DNA of 64,000 nt from Obelidium mucronatum (lineage: Eukaryota > Chytridiomycota > Chytridiomycetes > Chytridiales > Chytriomycetaceae): assembly GCA_025765595.1 (NCBI GenBank), contig JAIVFH010000117.1, positions 1 through 64,000 of the forward strand. Direction: 5' to 3'. Both the position numbers and the translations under genes were made by a program. The notes beneath the pieces were generated by a model. It did not search any database. It had not been told where the DNA came from and saw nothing but the letters and a program-made list of their open reading frames with translations. Positions within the stretch are counted from its first letter, which is position 1, and every line of letters starts with the position of its first letter. Positions 42,590 to 52,676 of the stretch are shown in pieces.

Positions 42590-42727
42590 TTTGTCTTATT
42601 TCTGTTTTCAAATTTCTGTTTTTAGAACAAGGTTTGGGGAAAATGGTGGGAAAATGGAGATGGGTTTATTTGGAATATATTGCATGTTATTTACTACTTT
42701 GAGATAGAATTTTGATCGATCTGTTTT

Positions 42728-42988
42728 TTAAAAGTGACGGCCGGCATTTAGTGGTTTCCCCTTTGGTGTAACTCCCTCAACAACAACGGCAGCTGTTGCA
42801 GAAGGCAAAATACTTGTAGAACCAAATGCAGAGGAAAGAGAAGTTGATACTTGTTCTTTCACCTCCTCTACTTCTTCGAACTGAATGCTTTCCAAATCGT
42901 CTTGACCGTCTCGCTGAATTGGGATTGCGATTGCCATTACGACGGAAGCGGCACAGAGGAAGGATGCAACTCTCTTGACAGAAACCAT
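42728..42988 (-). CDS. Small secreted protein with C-terminal LNAGRHF
   Basis: 86 residues, intronless. Signal peptide MVSVKRVASFLCAASVVMAI, then an acidic middle (LESIQFEEVEEVKEQ) and a C terminus KGKPLNAGRHF. The last residues match the end of the next gene (SPLNAGHHF), though the rest differs. No Cys pattern and no recognised domain. A TATTTATA box lies about 45 bp upstream at 43031-43039 on the opposite strand sense. Confidence 0.55.
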   Translation of the reverse strand: MVSVKRVASFLCAASVVMAIAIPIQRDGQDDLESIQFEEVEEVKEQVSTSLSSAFGSTSILPSATAAVVVEGVTPKGKPLNAGRHF

Positions 42989-43232
42989 GTTTAGTTTTTT
43001 TTAGACTGCAGAACGTGTTGTGACTGTTGTCTATTTATATTCTAACCACAACGTTGAAAATTTAGTTCATATTCACTCAAACTCATTATTAGTTCATTAA
43101 CTGATTGACAAACCGAACGAGCCTCATACATTCATATAGCGTATCTTTTAAGGACAATTCCAATGAGAAGACGCGTAACTTCGCTGATAAGCTATTTATT
43201 TTTTCCTGATTCAAATACAATAAAAGGAGATA

Positions 43233-43634
43233 CTAGAAGTGATGCCCCGCATTCAATGGAGACGGCTGTAAAACCATCGGCAATCCTGCTACAGGAACGG
43301 GCTGTTGCGGCACAACAGTAGCTGGAAGTTTCAAAGGTGATTTGATGGAAGGTAATTTTGGGAAAGTGGGGGGAAGAGGCGCAGGCGCCAATACAATTAC
43401 GACTGGAGACAGCTTTTCTTGTGGCAGTTTGACGGTCGGTTCAGCAGTGGGAGGCGGCTGTTCTTGCAACACAGGTGATGCTCCTTGAATTGCCCACAAT
43501 GGAATCTGCCCATCATTGTCCCCTTCATCAAACAAGTCTAACCTTCTCTGGTTATTGGTCTTATCGACAGGCATTGCATTTGTCACAAGACTTAAAAGGA
43601 GCGTTGCAAGCGAAACCAAAGTCGCATACTTCAT
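43233..43634 (-). CDS. Small secreted Pro-rich protein with C-terminal LNAGHHF
   Basis: 133 residues from ATG 43634. Signal peptide MKYATLVSLATLLLSLVTNA, then a KTNNQRRLDLFDEGD segment and a Pro/Val/Leu-rich C-terminal half (APAPLPPTFPKLPS, PATVVPQQPVPVAG) ending in SPLNAGHHF. No Cys. It lies directly downstream of peroxidase copy 2 on the same strand. A broken, locally inverted copy is at 25272-25706. Function unknown; cell-wall or matrix role is only a guess from composition. Confidence 0.65.
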   Translation of the reverse strand: MKYATLVSLATLLLSLVTNAMPVDKTNNQRRLDLFDEGDNDGQIPLWAIQGASPVLQEQPPPTAEPTVKLPQEKLSPVVIVLAPAPLPPTFPKLPSIKSPLKLPATVVPQQPVPVAGLPMVLQPSPLNAGHHF

Positions 43635-45820
43635 TTTCAGCACTAATTTTTGGTGTCAAAGGTTTTTGACAAATGAAATGATTATGAAGGATGCTTTTTA
43701 ATCAGTGTCTTCACTCACCCATGCTTGGCATGGGCTTTGATGTTTTCATGGGGTTATCACAAAGTTTTAGAACTTTCAAGAAAGCTTTACTCAAACCACT
43801 GTGAACAGTCTCGCATCTCATCTCACACAGACAGCCTTTCATCCAATAAGGGTTTTTTAAAAAGAGGAAATAGAACAAAAAATAAAAATAAAAAACAACT
43901 TTAAGCCACTGGAACCCATCCAAAAGTTTCGGCAGGATCTGTAGAAACAAATCCCCCCAACTTGGCAGGATCCAAAGTGACTTCCAAAAGCTTTTGAAAA
44001 GACTCTGCAAAGTAATTGAAAAAGCCATCTAGGGGCTTTCTTCCAGGAGCACTGAAGGAGAGGAAGTCCTTGTTTGCGGCTGGACCTGGAACACCTGGTT
44101 GTGGCGAGTGGTCAAAGTCAAGAAGACCGTTCACAATGGCCACGTCGCTTGGTAATTCCATAACTAAGGCGCCGTTTACAGGACCTAAAACATGGGTTTT
44201 AGCATCTTGATGGATCCATTGTGGGTATTCGTTTTGGCCACTCAACTGACTCCGTTTCTTTGCCAGCTATTAATGGCGGGAAGCGACTCATTCGTTTTCA
44301 ACAATGGATCGGCTCTGAAAGTACCGTAAAAGCTGGAAAAGGTGTTTTCTTGTCCAGTCCTATTTTGTATCATAGAATTACAAAAACCTGTCTAAACCCC
44401 AGAAACCAATCGAGATAATACCAAGGTCCGTGATATCCAGAATATTCACGATGGCATCTTCCAACACCGTGTCCACCGTGAATGAGGGCCGCAATATCCG
44501 ACTCATTGAGTCCCATACTCTTAAACTTGTTTACAATAGTAGGCCAGTTGTCTGTCGCAAGTGGGATGTTGTTGTCGGGAGACTTTAACCTAGCCTGGCT
44601 GAGATGTGTAATATCATTCCGACCCGGTCTCCATTTCGTGTTGGGGCCTTGTAAACGGAGTTTTTCAATTCATCACAATCACAAGCCTCAAGAAATCCAA
44701 TTTACCTCCCATAACTCTCACAGCCACAGCTCCTGCATAAGACCAGAGATCAGCACGCGAAATCTTTCCGTCGTAAATATCGTACAAAGGGTCCAACGCG
44801 TCAATCGCTCGTTGCAACCCTTTGTTTTGAGGATCTTCTGGGTCCTGCAAACTCATTGTCGAGTGGGGACCGCCGGTGCCAGTCCAAATGTTACCAGTTG
44901 CTGAATCGTGCCAGGCAAGACGGAGAAAGACGGGTCCGTACTGCTTGACTTGCACAATTGTCTTGATGGCCTCGCGAAGGTTGACCCAATCGTAGTTGGT
45001 CATTGTGGAGTTGTAGTACTTGCTCCATTCTTTGTTTTCCGCCGATGGATCTGTTTTCTCTAGAGCAATGTGGATAATATCTTGAGCGGCTGCTTCTTGG
45101 CACAATGTCGAAGACACAGAGATCTGCAAGAGGCCCCCTTATTAGTAAATACGAGATATCTTACTAATAAAAGACACTCGTCGGAGTTTACCCAGGCGCT
45201 TGCAAATGGCTGATCTTCAGCGGGGCACTTTGCGACACAGGACAAGTAGCCAGCGGCAATCAGCTCGCTTTCTTGGCAGGCAGCCACAACATCATCAAAC
45301 GTGATAATGTTGGCAACTGCATTCGCACTGCCGGAAACAGTAACAAGCTGTTCAATAACGCACTTCTTGGAGCAGGGACGAAGCGCATCGTAGGCCGAGA
45401 GGAAGGCACTGACAACATCAGCATTGGTCTTGAAACGAGGAGTAGCAGGAGCAACACTGCCAGAAGAGCCGCCAGCGTTGATCACAAAGCTTTGAGCGAC
45501 AGCGAGAGTTGCAGTTGCGAGAACTGTGGCCAAATGCATTTTTCAAATGGTTGTAAAACTGTTTTTCTGTGGGCCTTGGAAAATTTACGTCACAAGCCAC
45601 AGTTTGTAAATGTTTCCTGTGTCTGTCTCCTTTTATTTTCCATTCTGTGGGTGGGTGCCATAAATCTGGACAATTACCAATAGTATGGTGACTGGAATGG
45701 TGGGAACAAGAGGCTACAAGAGGTTGCAGCAAAAGACAACCCTGCAAAACAACAAAAAATAACATAACACACCTATTCTCGTTTGGTTTCTTCTCGTTGA
45801 CTTGGCCACAGGATTCTGGA
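43275..45820 (-). repeat. Inverted segmental duplication, right arm
   Basis: Reverse-complement partner of 23236-25707. It contains the intact peroxidase copy 2 and the intact small secreted-protein gene, so it is the better guide to the ancestral order. Homology fades near the ATTGCCGATGG block at 43275 and beyond the CTCGTTTGGTTTC block near 45780. Confidence 0.85.
43901..45539 (-). CDS. Secreted class I-like haem peroxidase, copy 2 (intact)
   Basis: Exons 45165-45539, 44706-45123, 44422-44647, 44247-44359 and 43901-44184 give 471 residues, all in phase. Signal peptide MHLATVLATATLAVAQS; an N-terminal domain with paired Cys (CSKKC, AACQE, SCVAKC, SDEC); peroxidase domain with distal LRLAWHDSATG, WSYAGAVAVRVMGG, KWRPGRNDITHL, proximal HGGHGVGRCHREYSG, ALVMELPSDVA, and C terminus FGWVPVA. 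The last intron uses a GTTGAG donor. Exon lengths 1-4 equal those of copy 1 exactly. The distal Trp and both His point to a catalytically competent haem pocket; the fused N-terminal Cys domain is not part of the usual cytochrome c peroxidase. Confidence 0.85.
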
Positions 45821-46189
45821 AACCGCCCTCAGGTAACTGGCGCTGACAAGATCGCTGTCTCTGCTTCGAGCGATATTGCTGATCGGCGCAATGCAGTCAA
45901 GAGAGACAAACTCTTGCCCCCTTCAAATCCGCGCAACTTATTGCCTTAAAAAACAAAGCCGCTTTCAAAAGGAGAACAAAAGAGCCGCTCGAAGAAGGCT
46001 CTCTTGTAGAAGGTCTTGGATTCTCAAAAAAGCAAGCTGTCGTTGTTGTTGTTCCATCGGCATTTTTTTCTTGAAACCGTGTCATCAAAAACCGACCAAG
46101 GTTATGACTGCGGAGGTGTCCTGCCGTAAATGCTTGGAAGCTATCGCTCGAACGGGTTTGATTATAAATACAGCCAGTGGAAGGGGATG

Positions 46190-46359
46190 AGTGGAGTTTC
46201 CGTCGAGCTATTAAGAACTTCCAACAACTCGATGCCGATGGGTTTCCCGTTGAAATTGTAAAAGGGCCGCATTTTAAATACGCTAATTGTAGTGTCGTTA
46301 AAATAAGATGGGAGATGAATGATGCAGAATTCGCCTTTGAACATCTGCTCAACGTTTAA
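46190..46359 (+). other. Coding-like remnant of unknown origin
   Basis: Plus-strand frame from 46177 reads WSFRRAIKNFQQLDADGFPV...KYANCSVVKIRWEMNDAEFA and ends at TAA 46357-46359. Composition looks like protein, but there is no convincing start and I do not recognise it. It may be a gene fragment. The remainder of 45540-46436 holds the duplication edge and another relic-like stretch near 45838-45950. Confidence 0.25.
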
Positions 46360-46436
46360 TGTCGAGACGCGTTTTCGGACAGTGGTAGGCTGTGGTCAAA
46401 ACACTATCTTTTAAAATTTCATCCTAAACCCTTGCC

Positions 46437-47888
46437 ATGTGCAACACACAACAGTCCGACTCCATCCCATTCGATGACATCCCGTTCGATATTGTTGAAG
46501 ACATTCTGAGACACATTCCAATCAATCCTGATCTGATTAGCGCAGCGCTGGCTTCAAAACAGCGAATTGCCCCATCAATCCTCCAATCAATCCCATTTGC
46601 CAGACTCCACTTCCGCACCCAACACTCAGAATCCAAACTTGGCTTCTGGGAGTTTCTCGATGCATCCGGAATTCAGTACGAACGATGGCTGGCTTTGCCG
46701 CTCACCTACAAAACGGCAATCTACCAGGAGATCCTTACTGCCAACGACTGGGAACACGCCAAAACTATACCGGATCCCCAAAACAAGAGCTTAATGTGGC
46801 CAGAATCTTCGGCTTTACCCCATGACCAAGCATTGAGCATCTACCGATACCTTGTTGACAACCACTTTGATTTCACCCAACAAGAAACTCGAAGCATTCG
46901 TTGGGCGGCTTGGAACAACCAAGTCGAATTAGTCAAAATTATGCTCAAAAATCCGTCTATTGACCCAAGCGTGAGGGGAAACATTGCTTTTCGAATTGCC
47001 TGTCAAAGCGGATTCCTAGCCATAATACACATTCTTTTGGCTGACCCCAGAGTCCACCCTGGAACAGAAGCTGGGGATAATAATCCAATCAAGGTTTCTT
47101 CAGAACGTGGACATTTAGAAATTGTTGAGCGGCTCTTGCAAGATCCGAGAGTCGACCCAACCAGCCAGCATAGTCGGAGTGTCCGCATTGCTTGCAAAAA
47201 CGGACACTATGAAGTTGTACGTCTTTTGCTGGCTGATGGTCGTGCCGATCCATCCGAAAACAACCAGCAACCAATTCGAGATGCTGCCGCAAAAGGGAGC
47301 ACTGCTTTGGTCGAACTGCTTCTAAAAGATCCCCGAGTTGATCCAACAGTTGGTCACAGCAATCCTCTAAGATGCGCAGCAGCTTCCGGTCACGTCGAAA
47401 CAGTCGAACTCCTCCTCAAAGATCAACGCGTGAATGCAGCCGACAGGGAAAACTACGCGATTAGAGTAGCAGCCCAGAAAGGCCACGCTGGCGTAATCCG
47501 CCTCCTCCTTGATCAACCTGGCGTCAACCCAGCCACAGACAACAACTGTGCAATCCGTCTCGCTACCCAACATGGCCACATTGAAACCGTGAAGCTACTG
47601 ATCCAAGATCCACGCGTTACCGTGGCCGGGGATGTTATTCTTGGACTTGCTGTGCAATCGGGACACTCTGAAATGGCGAAACTGCTCCTCGCACATCCCA
47701 TAGTGCGGAATAGCGTTGACTTGAAATCTGCTGCTGCTGCCGGAAAAATTGGAATTGTGAAAATACTTTTGGCCGATACGTCGTTGATTCCTAAAATGGA
47801 CGGCAGCGCTGCCATGATGGCCGCACTTAAGAATGGTCAAATGGAAGTGTTCAACTTACTATTGGAACGATTTTCTGCGGATTTTTAA
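46437..47888 (+). CDS. F-box-like/ankyrin-repeat protein (family member F)
   Basis: Intronless, 483 residues. F-box-like start (IPFDIVEDILRHIPINPDLI, AALASKQRIAPSIL, PFARLHFRTQH), linker FWEFLDASGIQYERWLALPL, then ten to eleven regular ankyrin repeats of about 33 residues (for example KNGHYEVVRLLLADGRADPS, GHIETVKLLIQDPRV). Repeat order is uninterrupted and the frame is clean. Its repeat codons resemble those of members B, C and E, as expected for a family exchanging sequence by unequal recombination (inference). Confidence 0.88.
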   Translation: MCNTQQSDSIPFDDIPFDIVEDILRHIPINPDLISAALASKQRIAPSILQSIPFARLHFRTQHSESKLGFWEFLDASGIQYERWLALPLTYKTAIYQEILTANDWEHAKTIPDPQNKSLMWPESSALPHDQALSIYRYLVDNHFDFTQQETRSIRWAAWNNQVELVKIMLKNPSIDPSVRGNIAFRIACQSGFLAIIHILLADPRVHPGTEAGDNNPIKVSSERGHLEIVERLLQDPRVDPTSQHSRSVRIACKNGHYEVVRLLLADGRADPSENNQQPIRDAAAKGSTALVELLLKDPRVDPTVGHSNPLRCAAASGHVETVELLLKDQRVNAADRENYAIRVAAQKGHAGVIRLLLDQPGVNPATDNNCAIRLATQHGHIETVKLLIQDPRVTVAGDVILGLAVQSGHSEMAKLLLAHPIVRNSVDLKSAAAAGKIGIVKILLADTSLIPKMDGSAAMMAALKNGQMEVFNLLLERFSADF

Positions 47889-48286
47889 TTGTCCATGAAG
47901 GTGCCAAAGTTGATAATAAGCATCAATCACATATCTCCATCCACCCCATCGCGTTCGTCTGTTTTGTATCTTTCGCAACCAATTAACTTTCCGATTCCAC
48001 TTCCAAACTTACCATTGTATCCGACAACTTTCGTTGGCGACACCCCTGAAACTGAATAGGCAACCAACTTAATTTAATCATGCAAACTTAATTGACGGTT
48101 CCTAATCTGTATGAACACGTCCGTAATTTCTTCAATCGAAAGGGTCTCGCTTGCATTCCACATCTTCCTTTCCAACAACCACAAATAAGCAGAAATCATT
48201 TCACTTAGAGACGGTAACTTTTTGGTGAGGGGTTGAGTCGGCCATTTATTTATTATTCAAAATAGAGCAAAATAGTATACCACAAC
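47889..48286. other. Intergenic region without recognisable gene
   Basis: 398 bp between two convergent genes (member F and the nitroreductase). I see AT-rich stretches that may hold both polyadenylation sites but no ORF with protein-like composition, no repeat and no RNA gene. Confidence 0.4.
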
Positions 48287-48919
48287 TCAAACAAAGGACA
48301 AAAACCTCTGTTCAATTGGAACACGCGTTTTTTCTGGTAGAAGTACCGAGGAATCCACAGCCCCAAACGGCAATTGAGCAATCAACTTCCACGAAGACGG
48401 CAAATTGTACTTTTCACAAGTTTCTTTCCCGGTAAAAGCTTGAACATGTTGCAACGAGGCTCCCAGCCCTGCATCGGCAAGAGCCGTCCAGATGACAAAC
48501 TGAAGCATTGCATTCGAGTGATTTCTATATTCCTCCGCCATTGAAGGAGCCACGGAATAGTCTTCGTATATGAGTACAGTTCCGTATCCGTTCTGAAATC
48601 CTTGGAATCTTTTCACGGTCGCGGATAACTGCGTGTTTGGTTCATTTCAAGTTGAAAAAAGGGTGTCACCACGAAAACGCACATGATCTCCAGTTTGAAC
48701 TTTCCGTGCATTCGAAATCGCTATTTGCCAAAACCAAGACTGTGCTTCTTCAGTAAGGAGGATTGCACGGGAAGATTGTGAGTTTGATGACGATGGGGAA
48801 TGAGTGAGTGAAAATCGAATCAAGTCCTCAATTTCAGCTGTTGACAAGGGTGATTTGTTTGTTATCAAACGATGCGATCGACGCTGGATAATAGCTTCAG
48901 AGAGCTTTGACGCGGTCAT
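48287..48919 (-). CDS. Nitroreductase family protein, Frm2/Hbn1 type
   Basis: Exons 48683-48919 and 48287-48628 (intron GTGCGT...GCAG, 54 bp) give 192 residues, the usual size. MTASKLSEAIIQRRSHRLI with the RRSxR FMN-phosphate-binding start, ILLTEEAQSWFWQIA, FQNGYGTVLIYED and ADAGLGASLQH are typical of fungal Frm2-like FMN oxidoreductases, which are linked to lipid signalling and oxidative-stress responses. Cytosolic; no signal peptide. Confidence 0.88.
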
Positions 48920-49219
48920 TTTGTTCGGTAATGTTTTAAAGGGGGATTGCGTGTTTGTTCTTGAAATCGCACGAGGTGATGATATCATATACCGTGAACA
49001 GACATTTCAAAATGCACCGTTCAATAAATAGAATGTTGAAATATTTCCTCCTTTATTCCTTTATAATAATATTAAACCCTCATTTAATTTTATACTTCGA
49101 ACTTTTTTGTGGCAGTGTGTGGCGAAGTCACTTTGCACAAGCCCCCAACATTTATAAGAGCTCCCCTTTTGCCCTTAACATTTAATATCAAAACCAATAC
49201 CGTTTATCTGATTCTGCCA

Positions 49220-49462
49220 ATGAGTTCCTTCAAAGATCAAGTGCTCTTTCAAACTTCGGCTGTTACCAAAGTTCAAGAACCTTCAAATACCAACGACTAT
49301 GATGAATACTTTGATGAAATGTACGATGCATATGATCACGAAGACTTTAGTCCACAACAAGGTCGATTGGAGCGCAACAAGCGAACTTTGGGGACACAAG
49401 TTTACAACTCTAAACATATTCGTATTCAAACCGCAAAACAAGAAAAAATAAAGAAACGATGA
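49220..49462 (+). CDS. Small acidic/basic protein, tandem paralogue 1
   Basis: 80 residues, intronless. An acidic Tyr-rich centre (YDEYFDEMYDAYDHEDFSP) is followed by GRLERNKRT, GTQVYNSKHIRI and a Lys-rich end. A TTATAAG box lies about 68 bp upstream. The next gene, 262 bp downstream in the same direction, encodes the same layout, which supports both as real genes. Function not recognised; the acid-then-basic form could suit a protein-protein or nucleic-acid contact. Confidence 0.6.
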   Translation: MSSFKDQVLFQTSAVTKVQEPSNTNDYDEYFDEMYDAYDHEDFSPQQGRLERNKRTLGTQVYNSKHIRIQTAKQEKIKKR

Positions 49463-49724
49463 TTGAAATATCCATGTGTTGACATCCTTGCTGAAATTAA
49501 ATGATATTAATGTGCTGTGCCCAACTTTACCCATACAGCTGACGAAAAGCCTATTATGGAGCTGAAGGAAACAATTGCGCCGATTGGAATTAATCATTCA
49601 CCTAAAGAGAGAGTCGGACTTCTCTGTGGCAAAGTTACTTCACAAAGGCCGATCAATGGTGAACAATATAAAGCTTGACACAGACCCACACAAAAGCACC
49701 GATTTATCCAAAGCGTTTAGATAA

Positions 49725-50027
49725 ATGAGTTCTATTCCTAGCATGTCGCAAGATCCTTATAAAGTCATATGCGAAGCAAGTGCCACAGAAATGGTCGTCC
49801 AATATTACGGCGAATATTTTGATGACATGTACGAGTCAGATTATATCTCAGAATATGAAGCTGGAGATTCCTATGACTACGAAGACTTAAGTCCGCAAAA
49901 TGGACGATTAGAGCGTAACAAACGAACTTCAGGAACACAAGTTTACACGTCCAAACATCTTCGCATATTCGCATTCAAACTACAACCTCATCATAATAAG
50001 AAAAAAGTAAACAAGACAATAATGTAA
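49725..50027 (+). CDS. Small acidic/basic protein, tandem paralogue 2
   Basis: 100 residues, intronless. Shares YFDDMY, YDYEDLSPQNGRLERNKRT and GTQVYTSKHLRI with paralogue 1, while the N and C termini diverge. AATATAAAGC about 55 bp upstream may act as TATA box. Conservation is confined to the Tyr/acidic core plus the basic block, so that is the likely functional part. Family unknown to me. Confidence 0.6.
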   Translation: MSSIPSMSQDPYKVICEASATEMVVQYYGEYFDDMYESDYISEYEAGDSYDYEDLSPQNGRLERNKRTSGTQVYTSKHLRIFAFKLQPHHNKKKVNKTIM

Positions 50028-50120
50028 CAATAAAATGATTCAAGAAAAACTATTTTTGTGTTTCATCAACTTGAATATCATATCCGAGCCCCATAAACCT
50101 GCGCCTTTTCCAGCACAGAT

Positions 50121-50818
50121 TTAACTTCGTTTTTTTTCAATGCGAGGAAAATCATCGTACCTTTTGGGTGGGTGGAGCGAGATTATTAACTCATGAAAAC
50201 GGAAAAGCAACCATTACCATAAGGCAACATCCCGCCCTTTTTGAGGTTGCACGGGAACAAAAAGCAAGTTAACCAATTTCGCGATGTTGTCACAGCTGCT
50301 TGGAATACCAACAGGGGCGGCTACCACAAGATATGCTGGACCCATACTCTTAATGATTTTAATTGCGGTCCTCATAGTACTGCCTGTCGTAATTCCATCT
50401 GATGACACAAAAGCAGTGCATAAAGTAAATAACGCGTTTTCTTGAAACAATGAAAAATACCATCAACCAAGAAAACAGTTCGTTCCTTGACATCAAGCGC
50501 CGAAGATTGTCCCCAGTATTTCGTGCCATGATGTATGTCCAGCATATTCAAGGGAACGTTGAAGGCTTTTGTCACTGACGCCGCGACAAGAACGCCTCCA
50601 CCGGATGTGGCAACGACGATTGGGGAGTATTCTCCCGTTGGAATCTGTGATTCCAATAAAAGATTGGCGAGATGGTCTCCAGCCTCGGTCCTTTGCGTTC
50701 GAAAGAGTTTGACTCAGCACTGTTATAGATGTGTGTTTTGCTCTCACCTGTCGTGAAACGCCTGGATATTGATTCTGTTCTTGGGAGCAGCCCAAATTGA
50801 TGTTATGATACTGTTCAT
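50121..50818 (-). CDS. Phosphoribosyltransferase-fold protein
   Basis: Exons 50748-50818, 50461-50690, 50218-50398 and 50121-50160 give 173 residues. FHDRTEAGDHLANLL is the usual start of this PRTase subgroup; IVVATSGGGVLVAASVTKAF is the first loop; the PRPP-binding loop VFLVDDGITTGSTMRTAI is complete (split by an intron), then AYLVVAAPVGIP and W-Y-D-D-F. It resembles bacterial-type stand-alone phosphoribosyltransferases; the substrate base cannot be told. The frame ends early after a run of eight A near 50131. With one A fewer it would continue as EVKSVLEKAQVYGARI to about 50078, a more natural C terminus. Confidence 0.75.
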
Positions 50819-50983
50819 TGGTGAGTCTATTCGGGAAGGTTTATTACTGGTGTGACTTTCGTAATGAGCTCTTTAAAAGGCGGGAATCCTGGCGGCTGAG
50901 CTATCCGCCCCCACAGCCTTCAGCAGGAAAATAAAAAAGCCTCTTCTTCAGCCTCGAAGAAAAGTATCAAAAAAATCCAAACC

Positions 50984-52540
50984 ATGGCCTCCACATTCGA
51001 AAACGAGATATGGGTCGGGGGGATAGCAGCCAAAGATGATACACGCCTAAGAGAAACCCATTCGCAGGGAAGCAAGCTGTACAAGATTTTAGACTCTAGA
51101 GCCGGTTACTTCTTTGGCCGCAGCCGTCGCTACAACTCGGACTCCGAATACGGATCGGATTCTGACACTGGTGGAGCTAGTAGTGGCGATTCTGAGAGTT
51201 CACTGCCTCGTTTGACAACATCTTCTTCAAAGTCCTCAAATGGCCTCTTTCGAAAGCAGAAAAGCGTCAGCAAAGTGGATTCTGAGTCCGATAGCGATAC
51301 AGAGGGACCACGGGCGAAAATGTCCTTCAGCTTCTTGAAAAGCACATTTGCCGCCGAAACGTCACAAAGCCGAAGCGCAGACAGTGGAAGCAATGCTGAA
51401 TCTTCTTCTTCAACTGATATCTTTAGAAACATTCTCAATGCTCCAAAGGCAGCGCGTTCTTCTTCAGAACATCCTCCGTTGCCCACTCCCAAACAACTAT
51501 CGCCGATAAATCAGCGCGGCTCTTGTACTCCAGACACTCGTTCGATTAGCTCAAGTTCTCAATCCAACTCAGAATCTTCTCTCAACGAAAAATACGGAGC
51601 TGCTTCGAAAACGGAATTGGGACACGGTGCAACGGCCATTGTTCGGCTTTGCATATCAATGTCTGGCGACAACAAAAAATACGCAATTAAGGAATTCAAT
51701 TCGAAAAAGAAAAACGAAGACCAGAAAAGTTACATCAAGAAACTGACGTCGGAATTCAATATTAGTAGCTCTCTTTTGCACGAAAACATTGTTCGTACTG
51801 TTGATTTGATACAAGATGATCGTAAAAAGTGGTGCGCTGTGATGGAGTATTCAGAGGGCGGGGACTTGTTTTCAAAGATCCAAGGGGGATCACTTCATGA
51901 CCAGACATTGATAGACTGGTATGAGTCACATAGGGGGATATACAAATCGTGTGTTTAAAAATGTTTTTATTCCGGCAGTTTTTTCAAGCAAATTGTGGCT
52001 GGTGTTGCTTATCTCCATGCTGTTGGTGTCGCCCATCGCGACTTGAAACCTGAGAATATTCTCCTGGATAAATCTTGTCGCATACTCAAAATCACCGACT
52101 TTGGTGTGAGCACTGTGTTTCACTTGCCATTAGAAACCAAGTCAACAAAGTGCATTGGCCAATGTGGTTCTGGTCCATATATGGCTCCAGAAGTCTATCT
52201 CTTGAAACCGTATGATCCGGCTCTTGTCGATGTCTGGTCTATTGGAATCATCTACTATGTTATGACTTTTTCTTCAATGCCATGGTTAGAATCTAGAATA
52301 AGTGATATGCGATACAAGAAATACCTAGATGCATTTGGCGCGTTTGGACCCATTGAGAGACTTTCGCCATTGAAGCGGCAATTAATGTATCGAATGATTC
52401 ACCCCGACGTCAAAAAGCGAATCAACATCTGCAAAATAACATCAAGCGAATGGATATCAAAGATTTCTGTTTGCCGTGAAGGTACCTCTGAGTCTGAGGG
52501 AGGTGTAACTCATTCCCATGCTTGTCTTTCTGTGCTTTGA
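50984..52540 (+). CDS. Ser/Thr protein kinase, Sat4/Hal4-like (fungal Npr/Hal group)
   Basis: Exons 50984-51918 and 51979-52540 (donor GTATGA, junction C-FFKQIV) give 498 residues. The first 200 residues are Ser-rich and disordered, typical of the Npr1/Hal group that regulates transporters at the plasma membrane. Kinase domain: ELGHGATAIVRL, AIKEFN with the ATP-binding Lys, HRDLKPENILLD, ITDFGVSTVF, GSGPYMAPEV and VDVWSIGIIY; CIGQCGSGPYMAPE is close to the Sat4/Hal5 activation segment. All catalytic residues are present. A start context CAAACCATGG precedes the chosen ATG. Confidence 0.88.
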
Positions 52541-52676
52541 ATACCTTAATACATATAAACCGGAATAAACCGGAGCCATTTTATCATGTGACCTTTTCCA
52601 ACGTGTGAAATCAACTGATTGATTTTCTTCGAAATTAACTTGCACGGGTCTCTCACGCCAACAAAAACCTCTTACA

